In this document: piece by piece, positions 47,634 through 58,957 of the stretch
How the letters are laid out: each line of letters starts with the position of its first letter
Position numbering within the stretch: position 1 is the stretch's first letter
Source of the DNA: Vanessa cardui
Taxonomy: Eukaryota > Arthropoda > Insecta > Lepidoptera > Nymphalidae
Reading direction: 5' to 3'
Assembly (NCBI RefSeq): GCF_905220365.1
Contig: NC_061154.1
Coordinates: forward strand, 14,694,001 to 14,758,000
DNA: 64,000 bases
Made by a program: the position numbers and the translations under genes
The notes under the pieces: model-generated
The model's input: the letters and a program-made list of their open reading frames with translations, nothing else
What the model was told of the DNA's origin: nothing
Databases searched by the model: none

Positions 47634-50600
47634 CTGTGAAAAAGAAAAGTTCATTAATTTATACAGCCACTTTGACAATATGTATAGCCTTGTAGTTTAG
47701 CCAAAATCGAACAGAGACAGGTCAGGGATGTAAAAACTAATTAAGAAATTCTTATTGATCGAATCCAATGATCGAGCACAGAAATTCGTTAAGAATGCCA
47801 ACCATTCAAATAATTTTTAGGCTCGATCTATGAAATTTAGGATTTCACAGATCCATGGAGCTAAAGGCAGTCACAACTAAATCGAAATGCAAATTAAAAT
47901 AGACGAAGTCGTTTACAAAATTTATAAGTATATACGCTAATAAAATCATATTATAGCCTAAAACAAAAAGTACGTATGACTTTCCTATATAAATAGGAAG
48001 TATCAAAACATTATTATATACAACAACAGCCTGTAAATTCCCACTGCTGGGCTAAAGGGCTCCTCTCTCTTAGAGGAGAAGGTTTGAAACATATTTCACC
48101 ATGCTGTTCCAATGCGGATGGGTGGAATGCACATATGGCATAATTTCTCTGAAATTAGACACATGCAGGTTTCCTCACGATGTTTTCCTTCACCGCCGAA
48201 CACGAGATGAAATATAAACACAAATTAAGCACATATCTATATAGCGGTGCTTGCCTGGGGTTGAACCCGAAATCATCGGTTAAGATGCACGCGTTAACCA
48301 TTGGGCCATTTCAGCTCTAGTAGAAAGTATCAAGAAAATATTATATGATATAACATTATTTAGTATGGGATGTTGTGCAATTGTAAAATATCAAACGATC
48401 ATTACTGAGTATCCAGTCATGATTCGTTGGTATATCAAATGATTCTATTCAAATAACATAAATTGTCGTTAAAAATGACCAAGAATCAAAATATAATATG
48501 ACAGCTAGCGTTGATATACAAAACTGCGTTTAATAAATTTTGATAATTAGTTTATTTACTAAATAAAAGATGGCGATATTGTAATCTTGAAGTTCTGCCT
48601 TTCAAATGTTTTTAAAGATGTTTTAGTATATGAATGTTGTATTTCTGCCTGTATTGTTTTTAGAAAATTTCACGATCTGTGGTCTGGTTACTTTAAAACA
48701 AAAGGTGAATGCATATTTATTAAATAATTTAATTGTTTACCAATTTTTGAACTTTTAAGTAAAGCTTCTGCAGTTAGTTTCTTTATGTACTAACAGATGG
48801 CGCTGTATCACATAAAAATTAAATTGTGTTGCATTACATACTTTTGGAAACTGAGTTGTATACATATATTAACTCATTTAAACAAAGAATTTTGAAAATG
48901 ACTGAATTTCTACATCTGTGAATCGGTTAATATTAATTTCGTCAAATTATTAATGAACTTTTTATTTTAACCTTGTCCAATACCCGTACGTAGTTAAAAC
49001 ATTTTTATATCCCTTTATCAATAAAAACTGAAGTCGCTGAAACTTGTATCATTTAATTTAAAATCTTCAAAAATATTAAATATATCTGAAGATAGCTACA
49101 TTAACAAAATGATCCATAAAAACTTTAACCTTATAAATCGACCTCAAGAAGGAGGTTAGTGTATATAGAATAAACTATTTCGAAAAATGTATTACTTTGA
49201 GTCATTTCTATGTCGGGAAAATAAAAAACGCAACCAAACAATGTCGCATAACGTGAACTGTCAACCATCAATGTTGAACAAATTCAAATTTAAACGTCAA
49301 AAGTCAATATAAAAGTCGAGTTATTCCATTTTCCTATAGACCGTAAATCGAACTGTTCCGAACATTATAAAACCAAAAAAGAAAAAATCGATTCAGCCGC
49401 TCTCATTTTCTTATTAATATGTATACTTGAGTGTTGCTAGTACATCATGTTATGTATTGTTAAAGTAATGTTAAATTGAGGTTAGTATAAAATTAATTTG
49501 ATAACAAATCAATGGATGTTTTGTGAAAATCTCGAACTTTTCCTATTCCCTATGTGAAGACGAACGGAAATCAATATAAGGTACGATATTTTCAATAGTG
49601 ATTCGTATACTTGATTTCAATATTCAATTTCTTCGATAGCATGTTACCATGATAGTAAATAAATAAATTTAACTTTATATATTTATTTATTAATTAATCA
49701 TCAATTTAGACATTTATATATTTTTTTTTTCATCCAAATAAAATATATTCTTATATATTTGATAGAGAATAAATTAACCCAGTGCCAGTTTGCGGAACAT
49801 GTGAGACAGATATAATAACTGTGTTGAAAACGAAAAATAAAGATATCGTTCAATATTGAGTAAAAAATTTAATTAAAAATCGAACTCGTGAAAACAAAAG
49901 CGAAACGATCAAGTAGGTGCTCGTACATCGTATTACATTTGGAAACCGGAAACAAATGCTCTCATCAAAGGAATTCGTTAAATGAATGAAGCATACAGCA
50001 GTTTTTGCTGTTATAAAATCTTCTTTGTAAGGAAAGTAGATTCCAAATACAAAAAATATATATTTCTATAGCGACTATTAAGACAAGAAGTATCGTTCGT
50101 CTTATTTGATTAGATTTTTATTACAACATATTATTATGTAGGTAAGTTCATAATATAAGGACTTTTTTTATTTAACGCAAAAAGTTATTAAGTCGAATTT
50201 AATCGGAAGTAAGATCATTTCAATGTATATCTGTCATGTACATATGTCTGTCTGTTCCGCAACTTGCCGCCGGGTAATATAATAGCCAATTAAGCTGATC
50301 TTACAATTAACACATTTTTCCTAACACTAATTCAAAATAATTTAAATATGATTATTTTCACAATAAAACATCCATATATAATTACCGTGTAACATTTAGA
50401 AACGATTACCAAAACGAAAATATATGTTTAATAAATTTACGACATTTAATAAAACATGTAATCTTGGATTGATCGGGTTTCCGAATAATCCCAGTCCGTA
50501 GAACGACACGATTATAATTGAATATTAAAATTTTCGTAATTAATCGCAAACATCTTTCGAAGTTTACAAAGATAGTACAACATTTAAAGGCAAGTTGTTC

Positions 50601-53600
50601 AGCCGTTAGTTAGTTCCGTCGTCAGTTAGTTTCGTCATAAGAAATCCACAACTTGCCACCATCGAATATAATCATAGCCAATTTAGATGATTTACAATCA
50701 AAACATTTAACCTAACACTACTTTAAAATATTTTAAACAAGATTAATTTAACAATAAACACAACATCCATATATAATTATCGTGTAACATTTGAAACGAT
50801 TATTAATTATTTATGTTAGTACATTTATGCGACACATTTGACATTTACCTTCTTTTTTAATTTTATATTATTGTTATCAATATAATTCTGTACAGCCAGG
50901 TAAAGGAATCTGTACTGCGCCTTATTCTGGACCATCCCACTGCGCTGCGCCCGCACCAACTTTACCGTGTCGTATACGTCTATTTCACAATTAAATCCTG
51001 TAATAACAAAATTATGTAACAAAAGCTCATGGATGTAATTCGACTGTTAATATATATGACATAAAGTATTTTGCACAAATTGCAATTTTCAATCGCAATT
51101 TTAACACCAAGCAAAACATTTCGGGAGCATTTTTAAAATTCGCAATTGATTCGTAAGCAATAACATCGAGGTAGTGATCATGTACCTATAATGTGTTATA
51201 TTTAACAATAGCCTTACATTGAAAGTGTATACAAAAGTTTAGATGACATTTCTATTTTTTTATAACGCAACTGGCAAATACATATATCATAGTGTACATA
51301 TATTTTAATAATTATTAAAATCAGACTGAATTGTTTTATAATAAACCATCGCCAAAGATCATTCATCGCCTTTTAATTGCTCGAGAAATTAACAGAATTT
51401 CGCATTGCAATCACTTATATATACAGCAATTAAGATTTGCATTGCTCTGCCCGTTTAGAATGGAGTGAATGAGGAATGTAAAGTGTAGTGTAGTGTTAGC
51501 GCTGCTAATGAAACATACGATAAAATATATTTCAAAGCAACATAACTCTTATAATATTTATAAAACAATAGAACATTTGTGCATAGCTGCGCTTGCATAT
51601 CTGTTATGAACATTCGCTTGCATAGTAACTTGCGCATTCGCTTACAACGATAATAATATAGCTTAAATAAATAAATAATATAAAATTATATTTACTTGAT
51701 AGTTTTATCTTGTCAATCAGCATATCCAGGACTATGAAAGTACCAGTTCTGCCAACGCCCGCTGAGCAGTGCACACACAGTACATTCTGAAAATACACAG
51801 AAGATTATCATTAATCTAAATTATCAAACGCTAAGCTGTGGGTCGAAGTTGTTTATAATATTTTAAGCTGGAGTTATTTTTTTATTATAAATTCATTTAC
51901 TAGACCAAAAATGCATTTTTTATTAATTTAAATTAATGAGTTCTTAACTTCCAATATCACTTTATATATTCAATGTTAGCAATTTTTACAGTTATTTAAG
52001 TTAAATCAACACAATTTTAGCAACTTTGTGAACAAAGGTGGGCAATGCAAAGATTGTATGTATTTATATTTCATATGACAATATATTATAAATTCGTGAA
52101 TAATCGCAAAAACGTAAATGATCAACAATTTATGTAAAAATATAACAAAATACTTTTATTTTAGACAACAAAGACAAGAATTTAGTTATAGGAAAATTAA
52201 AATTATTTGGACTATTATATTTCACAAACTATTAAATAAAATAAATCTCACCTGTTCTGGACCATCTTTCTCCTGTGAGATCCTATACATTCGCCTGTTT
52301 ATGTCTTCTATAAAAGCCAAGACGCCATCTGAGTCGACTGGCGTACCGTGATCGGGCCAGCTCTGAATAAATATTAACATTAAAAAATTAATTTGACTAA
52401 CATTAAAGCAGTTCTAACAAAAACAAAAAGTATTATTTAATATAACTAACCATAATTTAAAAAACAAGCGCGGTCACTTCTTTTTTAATGTATATGTATA
52501 AGCCCCTAGTGAGCCAATGATATCATGATTCAAAACAAATAATACCATTTATTGTTGTGAATATCTGTCATGTATTTAATTACTTGAGGGGCTTCATGCT
52601 GTCTTAGGCATATCCAGAAACACATAATATATCCTAGCGCCAAGAAATATAGAAGCAACAGTACTATCACCCGATTGAAAGGATGTGAGAACCAATATTA
52701 CATGAACAAGCAACCAAAAATCTTGGTTCCCATAGTTACTTAATATAAAATGAATCTTTAGTATTAAGAACATGTCAATATTATAATGATGTGAACGTCT
52801 TACCGTGTACTGGTACTGGTACATTGTCCGGCAGGTGTTGTTGTCGTTGACATCGAACTCCCTGACGAGATAGTCCTCATAGCACGTTTCAGACATCGAC
52901 TTCACCGTCAACTCATCGTATGTCTCCTCCTGGCCGGACGCGGGCCAATAACGCTCGCATTTTTTCTAAAAAATCATAATATATACATTCTCTTTGGTCA
53001 CTGTGTATTTAATATCAATGTTCTATTTACGAATAAAGGAATGGATATCATCAGGCCGATCTTAATCTACGATGTTTAGTAATAAATCTGAAGATTTCCA
53101 AATATAGGTAACACTAGTTATAATCAGTATCAAATATGGTTGAATGTTACCAATTAATTATATACAACAACAACAACAACTACAGCCTGTAAATTAATAA
53201 AGGCCTCCACCTCCACCACGCTGTTCCAATGCGGGTTGGTGGAATACACATGTGGCAGAATTTCTATGAAATTTGTCACATGCAGGTTTCCTCACGATGT
53301 TTTCCTTCACCGCTGAGCACGAGATGAATTATAAAGACAAATTAAGCACATGAATCAGCGGTGCTTGCCTGGGTTTGAACCCGCAATCATCGGTTAAGAT
53401 GCACGCGTTCTAACCACTGGGCCATCTCGACTAATTAATTATATATAATGTTGAATAATTGTTTAGCAGTTAGTACCTTTCCCTTTTCAACTTCAGTTGT
53501 GATCATTGCCACCACTCTCACATCCTCTTGCCACAACATGCGCCAGAAGTCATCTGTTGTGTTGGAAAGGCAGCCCTGAGTGGCTATATATATTTTATCT

Positions 53601-56600
53601 TTCACTGAAATAGTTTAAAAAACATACAAATTGATATAAATCTTAATAAAATCCGTAAAAAATATCGACATCGTCTTTATCCCACTAATAAATCCTAGCA
53701 ACAATCTTAACTAAATCTGTTATTTTGTCAATAATATTTGACTCGAGACAGAATTGAGCTGAGGCGTTAACGAGCTTTGTGATGCCATAATATCCTCAAT
53801 AATGCCGTTACACAAACGACACGAAATAGTCCTACTTCATCAGAAATAACCAATAATCAAATAATGTAATTGTTACACATTTATAAATCAAAGCTAATTA
53901 ATAATTCGTAACACATTTGATAACATATCAGCGACTTACTTATATTTCGACATATATTGCCGTTCGTTTTGTCCATTTTGATATACCTCTTGACCTCTCT
54001 CAGCGCATCGTCCGATAAGGACTTTGTGACCAATGGAGCTGCCTTTTTGGCATCATGTCTGAGGATTAAGGCTGAAAATAAAAATGGCAAGTTTTGAGAT
54101 AGTACCGTTTACCGGTAGACTTATCAACATATGGATAATTAACATTACATAGAACTGAACGCGTTATCTCTATAAAGAGTAAATTACCGAAGTGTTTAAG
54201 ATAATAATAAATAAGAATTTCAACAGGAAAATAAATAAAAAAATAATTGCCACAAACAAATGACTACGCGATCGAACGAGCGTAGCTCCCGCAAATTATT
54301 CAGTATCGATTCACGTATTCCATGGAGCAACCTCATTAGTATGACATTAACGTACATCAGATGTATGAGACAATGTAGGTAATTTTCCTTGTTTATACGT
54401 TTTACGATATACGTTATGCCGAAACAGGATCTGTCGCCGTGAAGTTCACGTATAACTACAATCAACTGCGAGTCCTTGGGTTTATGTTATGTGGCGTGCC
54501 ATTGTTTAGCCACTACTTAGAATAGACTAACTCGATTACGTATGGTCTTTTTGTATCATTATTTAGTGGCATGTTTTTGTTTTTAATGTTTCGTAACTTC
54601 GCTAATGATATATATAAAAATTATACTTTCTATGGCAACTTTGTCCATTTTCTATTTGCATTTGAGTGACTGATATAGTACCATTAACAAGAAATGATTT
54701 TAAAAGTGTCACTGCAGCGTATTATATGGGATTATGTAATCGTATAGAAATGGATATTTGTTATTGTTCATTACGTATTCGTTCATTCATTGTTCGTCAA
54801 ATTGATTTGACACTTTGTGCAGTTGTCCGCAATTGCGTGCCTTGTCGTGAACGTGCAACAGGTGAGTAATTAAATGAGACGCTGTAACTCATACCGAGTG
54901 TCTAGTTTCTCACAAGTGGTTAGTAGATAAATCATGAAGCCACGGATACCGAGAATAACGCAAAAATTAAGTCGACCAAATAAAAAATCGGATTTTCTGT
55001 GGAGTAATTTTCAGTAGTGGTCCGGATGATGATAGGCTGCAATTTCATTCGGAAAGCACGTAAGGACATTAGCCCTTCACTTGATTTCTGTCCATCCGTT
55101 TCATATTAACAGTTTTTTTGAATATGAGAGCTAGGCTGACTCAGGTCTCGCTTGAGAATGACAGCGCAAAATTAAATCGCTTCGGAGCGCATGGAATATG
55201 GATCAAGTAAATACGTTAACTAATGACAATAATTTAAAGAAAACTCACAATTAACACTGTTCAGGCTTTCATTTGATGACTGAACTGAGCCGGTTGGGTC
55301 GATCAGTTGGGAGGTGCGAATGTAACTTGCATTTATGTAATCTGATTGACCTTTATCGTCGCTTCTGCGTAATTTTACGCGGGTCTGATCATCTGAAAAA
55401 ATATATATATTTAAAGCTACACTAACACTGGTATTAAAATGGGTGAAAACTTACTCTCCTTTTAATTCGAAATGATATACTGATTATTCTCTTACAAAGT
55501 TGTAGGTTTTTAACTATCGCGCGCAGGTATCCTACAATGCTTTCATTCACCAAGTAGCAGATTATAAACACAAATTATGCACAGGCTTGCCTTATTTTAT
55601 AATACCATTTCATTTCACTGGAGAATGTTTTCCAAAGCAGAAGAGTTGAAACTTTGAGTTGAAATGATTCATTGTAAAGTTACTTGAATACAATAAATTT
55701 GATTTGATTATGAACTTGCTGTCTTTTTAAAATCCAAATGATCTGGCTTTAACTGTTTGAATTATATAGGAGTGTCAATAGTAAAGTAACAGCCTGTAAA
55801 TTTCCCACTGCAGGGCTAAGGCCTCCTCTTCCATTAAGGAGAGGGTTTGGAACATATTCCACCACCATGCGGGTTGGTGGAATGCACATGTGGCAGAATT
55901 TCGATGAAATTAGACACATGCAGGTTTCCTCACGAGGTTTTCCTTCACCGCCAAGCACGAAATGAATTATAAATACAAATTAATTTTTTTATAAATATAG
56001 TGGTGCTTGCCTGAGTTTGAACTCGAAATCATCGGCTAAGATGCACGCGTTCTAAACACTGGGCCGTCTCAGCTCTAGCAGGAGTATCAATGCTATGTCA
56101 AAATGATATTGAAAAACAATTGTTTTCTACTTACATGGCAATATGTTGCGATATCGATTTTTGTTCGCGTTCTGCGGCTTCAAGCCCTCCTTTGTCGTGA
56201 AAATGTGTAAGTCTTCCATCATTTTCAGTGAATGAAACTCTCCATCAAATCCTGTATTGTGGTGAGCGTCTTGAAAATTCTTCATATCCTTGAAAAAAAA
56301 ATTACATTCTATTTTTTAATGTTACTGGCATACTGATAACTTGTTTGATATTCTCCTTCCACTAGTTCATTCGAAACCAATACCAGTTAGCGTTGTGATT
56401 TATACAAAGGTAAAGGAGTAAATAAATCTTCTTATACAGATGGAACTTCGACAATCAGTGCGCGGTGCCTTCAGCCGAGCCAACCCATCCTTCTAACCGA
56501 AACATCAGAGACAGAGTATCGTACTTAGGCGCCGGTCACATTAACGGATACCTTTCATTGAAATCGATACCTGTCTATTAATAAAAGCTTATTGTATTCG

Positions 56601-56786
56601 TCGACCTGGACTTACCTGAACTTTGGTGTGAATGTCGTCTGTTCTGAGACGTGTTCCGCTGACAGGTTGTAACAGGCGAAGTACGTCGCCAGACGTTTCT
56701 ATCATAGGGTACGACCGAAAATGTTCGATCAACCCCACTAAGTCGTCAAACTGCTCGCCACTGCCCACGTCGTATTTGTTATGCTG
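47613..56786 (-). CDS. csw: Corkscrew/SHP2-type SH2 tyrosine phosphatase, 3' part of gene (5' end missing)
   Basis: Ten exons join in phase on the minus strand. The first gives the end of the second SH2 domain (KYDVGSGEQFDDLVGLIEHF; SHP2 has [20 protein letters not shown]). The PTP domain follows: KNRYRNILP, DYINASYIR, YIATQGCLSNTTDDFWRML, the WPDHG general-acid loop, the VHCSAGVGRTG phosphate loop with the catalytic Cys and Arg, and the Q-loop QRSGMVQ. All catalytic residues are intact. Between DYINASY and YIATQGC an extra stretch of about 50 residues lies where Drosophila Corkscrew carries its PTP insert. SHP2/Csw acts downstream of receptor tyrosine kinases in Ras/MAPK signalling. The first SH2 domain and start codon were not found. 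The C-terminal tail appears very short. Confidence 0.93.
48022..48318 (-). repeat. tRNA-derived SINE, full length
   Basis: ACAACAACAGCCTGTAAATTCCCACTGCTGGGC tail complement (quoted in parts: AACAGCCTGTAAATTCCC), CATGCAGGTTTCCTCACGAT, GGGGTTGAACCCGAAATCAT, and TTAACCATTGGGCCATTTC at the head. It lies in the last intron of csw, in the same orientation as the gene. Confidence 0.92.
50254..50411. repeat. Direct repeat, copy A
   Basis: CGCAACTTGCCGCCGGGTAA, AATAGCCAATTAAGCTGAT, CCTAACACTAATTCAAAATA and CATCCATATATAATTACCGT then GTAACATTTAGAAACGATTA. Each segment recurs in the same order 388 bases further on. Confidence 0.8.
50642..50806. repeat. Direct repeat, copy B
   Basis: CACAACTTGCCACCATCGAA, CATAGCCAATTTAGATGATT, CCTAACACTACTTTAAAATA, CATCCATATATAATTATCGT and GTAACATTTGAAACGATTAT. 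It lies immediately after the penultimate csw exon, in the last intron. Confidence 0.8.
50849..50997 (-). CDS. csw: csw exon: end of PTP domain
   Basis: The exon opens after ttattacag. FNCEIDVYDTVKLVRAQRSG, then MVQNKAQYRFLYLAVQNYI, matches SHP2 up to the last helix of the domain and includes the Q-loop. It ends AAGAAG|gtaaat in phase 0. If the donor is not used, the frame reads on through VNVKCVA to a stop about 25 bases later (50825-50827). Confidence 0.92.
51696..51786 (-). CDS. csw: csw exon: catalytic HC(X)5R loop
   Basis: The exon opens after tattttcag and ends CTATCAA|gtaaat. VHCSAGVGRTGTFIVLDMLI is the PTP signature with catalytic Cys and Arg intact. Confidence 0.95.
52252..52362 (-). 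CDS. csw: csw exon: WPDHG loop
   Basis: The exon between tattcag and gtgaga encodes SWPDHGTPVDSDGVLAFIED followed by INRRMYRISQEKDGPEQ. WPDHG contains the general-acid aspartate. Confidence 0.94.
52804..52965 (-). CDS. csw: csw exon: central PTP domain
   Basis: The exon opens after ttttttag and ends TACACG|gtaaga. It has 54 codons: KKCERYWPASGQEETYDELT, then the strand YLVREFDVND and RTMYQYQYT, which leads into the WPDHG loop. Confidence 0.93.
53163..53432 (-). repeat. tRNA-derived SINE, young-looking
   Basis: A CAA-rich tail complement, ACAGCCTGTAAATTAATAAA, then ATGCGGGTTGGTGGAATACA, GGGTTTGAACCCGCAATCAT and TTCTAACCACTGGGCCATCT, all close to consensus. A short deletion follows the tail. 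It lies in a csw intron, sense orientation. Confidence 0.92.
53477..53604 (-). CDS. csw: csw exon: YIATQGCL block of the PTP domain
   Basis: The exon opens after atttcag and ends GGAAAG|gtacta. KDKIYIATQGCLSNTTDDFW and MITTEVEKGK match the SHP2 segments YIATQGCLQNTVNDFW and TTKEVERGK. Confidence 0.93.
53940..54071 (-). CDS. csw: csw exon: insert within the PTP domain
   Basis: The exon opens after attttcag and ends AATATAA|gtaagt. Its 44 codons (LILRHDAKKAAPLVTKSLSD, then ALREVKRYIKM) have no counterpart in vertebrate SHP2. It is phase 1 on both ends and a multiple of three in length (132 bases), so it could be skipped without breaking the frame. Confidence 0.85.
55249..55392 (-). CDS. csw: csw exon: PTP domain, start of insert
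   Basis: The exon opens after tttttcag and ends GTTAATT|gtgagt. It reads DQTRVKLRRSDDKGQSDYIN, then ASYIRTSQL and a Ser/Asn-rich stretch (SVQSSNESLNSVN) that begins the insert absent from vertebrate SHP2. Confidence 0.9.
55525..55600 (-). repeat. Fragment of the tRNA-derived SINE
   Basis: Only the middle body is left: CGCAGGTATCCTACAATGCT and ATTATAAACACAAATTATGC. It sits about 190 bases from a fuller copy. Confidence 0.6.
55787..56077 (-). repeat. tRNA-derived SINE, full length
   Basis: AACAGCCTGTAAATTTCCCA, CTGCAGGGCTAAGGCCTCC, GCGGGTTGGTGGAATGCACA, GTTTGAACTCGAAATCATCG and TTCTAAACACTGGGCCGTCT. It lies in a csw intron about 60 bases from an exon. Confidence 0.92.
56135..56288 (-). CDS. 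csw: csw exon: SH2-PTP linker and start of PTP domain
   Basis: The exon opens after tttttcaag and ends TTGCCAT|gtaagt. GFDGEFHSLKMMED and then KNRYRNILP correspond to GFWEEFETLQQQE and KNRYKNILP of SHP2; KNRY forms the phosphotyrosine recognition loop. Confidence 0.92.
56616..56786 (-). CDS. csw: csw exon: C-terminal half of second SH2 domain
   Basis: The exon opens after tatctgccag (an alternative AG three bases later gives one residue less) and ends GTTCAG|gtaagt. It encodes KYDVGSGEQFDDLVGLIEHF, then RSYPMIETSGDVLRLLQP and the linker TRLRTDDIHTKVQ, all recognisable from SHP2. Confidence 0.92.
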
Positions 56787-57839
56787 CTGGCAGATAAATA
56801 TTAATTAAGTCAACTGTATAGAGATTACATACCTTTTGTACATTTTTAAATTAAATTCGGACGGATTCAGATGATAGGTTAATGATTAATATGTATTTTA
56901 TTTTTTCATTAAAAAAATATGTTGTAGTATAAATTGCAAAACTTGTAACGACGTAATCATTTTCTATGTTACACACAGTAATTACGATCAATTATTGTGA
57001 AACGTTCTCACATAAAAGGAACAACGGCTGTATTCTGTTTTATAACCATTTTTATAAAAAGCACGTGACTTGACACAATTGTGAGCATTTATTTTTGTAT
57101 TTGTTCTTTGCATTACATATTATAATTAATATGATATTATGATTACTTGATCAACATTGGCCAAGGACCTGACCAATATTTATCATTTTACATATTTTAT
57201 AAAGAGTCATTACACTTTCATTATCTACATTGAACAAAACTAAGTCGCTTCCCAGCATATGTACACTTACATTTTTTATTTTATAGCGGATTTTAATGCG
57301 GCTTCATTAATGAACAGGGTGTTTCTAGAGGAAATCCAAGAATTTCAACTATCTAAGCGGAAAAAAAGCTAGATTTATGTTCAAAGCATTACGTTCTTCA
57401 TACTAAAAGTTGCAAGTAAACCCTTTCTGTAAGCGTGAGAAGCCGAGACGGAAGGGTCTGTATAATTCTGAGCAATAAATTCGTTACAGCCTATTGCAGC
57501 TCGTGTCTATAGAATAGTACACATTAATTAAATCTACACAATAGAACTCGACGGCTAATATGTCAGAGTCTTTGTCTTGTATTGAAAAAAAATATATGAT
57601 AGAAGTGTTATCATACTTTAAGTTTAATAGATATCTTATCGTTTATAAAACATATATACTTTACATGAATTAATAAGCCATATAATTATATAAAAAAAGC
57701 CATTGAATTGATTTTTTAATCAATTATATTGAAACAACGAAATGTAACAACGAATAAGTTATTTACCTCAACATAATAGATACAGTTTCAAATTCATAAA
57801 ACACTATCACATTATTAACAAGTTTAAAAATAAACTAGA

Positions 57840-58030
57840 GTAACAGTCTGGAAGTTTCCCACTGCTGGGCTGATATCTCTCTTTTTAGGATAAGCTGAGG
57901 AGTATACTCGGCGCTGTTCCAATGTAAACGGCTAATTTATAGTTAATAAAGCTCTAGTTCAAGTGTCAACCAACACATTACTTTACATTATTCTGCACAA
58001 TATTTTCCGTCACCGCCAGATAACACAAAA
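57840..58030 (-). repeat. Diverged, truncated tRNA-derived SINE
   Basis: GTAACAGTCTGGAAGTTTCC, CACTGCTGGGCTGATATCTC, GGCGCTGTTCCAATG and ATATTTTCCGTCACCGCC are recognisable; the head is lost. Confidence 0.7.
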
Positions 58031-58941
58031 ATTTAGTCGCGTTTGTTTTCTTAGTTGACCAATTAAGATTCACTTGTCTTGTCTTGGTTTTGTGCCTACA
58101 TAAACAAATGAAAGCCTGTTCTGACTTCGTAGAGCTAAAATTTACAGTTGAAATTACCAAAAATCTAATCGAAAGATTCTATAAATGTAAGTAATGAGTA
58201 CGTCTGCTATCCAAGTGAGTCTGTCAAACCTAAAGTTTCTAAGATTTCTTGTTGAATTGTATTCCGCTTATACGTTTAAATATTACAATGTTATCAATAT
58301 AAAAATATCTAAGGACAAATTGAAGATATCTGTTGATGATGTTTGTTATAGAAACCTAGAATACCCTACATTCGTCTGAAAATACACATAAAATTGTAAA
58401 TTCCTTGATATTTCCGACGAAACGCTTACCGGAACAGAGAACAGCGACGTCTCATTATTATGTTTTATGGACTAATCACGTTTCATCATCTTTTATATCA
58501 ATGAGTGCCGATTGGTGAACACGATGATCAGCGTTAAATATAACAATTACTAACAACAACTGAAAATGAAACAAACATCAGTTACAACCACTTGTTACTT
58601 GCGCTTAGAAAGAACAACACACGGGATTTTTTTTGGAACAACACATGGGAAGAGAAACAAAAATCAAAACTATAATAAATCGTACGGAGCAAACGACTCA
58701 AATTTAAGAATATTAAAAATAATACTCGTAAAATTGAAAAAAAATGTAGATGGAAAACAAAATTAAAAAAATATATATATCACAAATACATTTTATCTAC
58801 TTTAAATTTATACGATATGTACAGTAAAATACAAATATAATGTATAGTAGTGTACCTTGGAAAAATAATACATAAACAAAATACGACCGTGCTGTTTAAA
58901 CAGAAACCTCCAGCAACTTTTGGGCGATCGATTGATATTAT

Positions 58942-58957
58942 AAAAAAAAAAAAAAAA
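58942..58957. repeat. Poly-A run
   Basis: Sixteen consecutive A on the plus strand; low-complexity sequence in the presumed csw intron. Confidence 0.9.
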
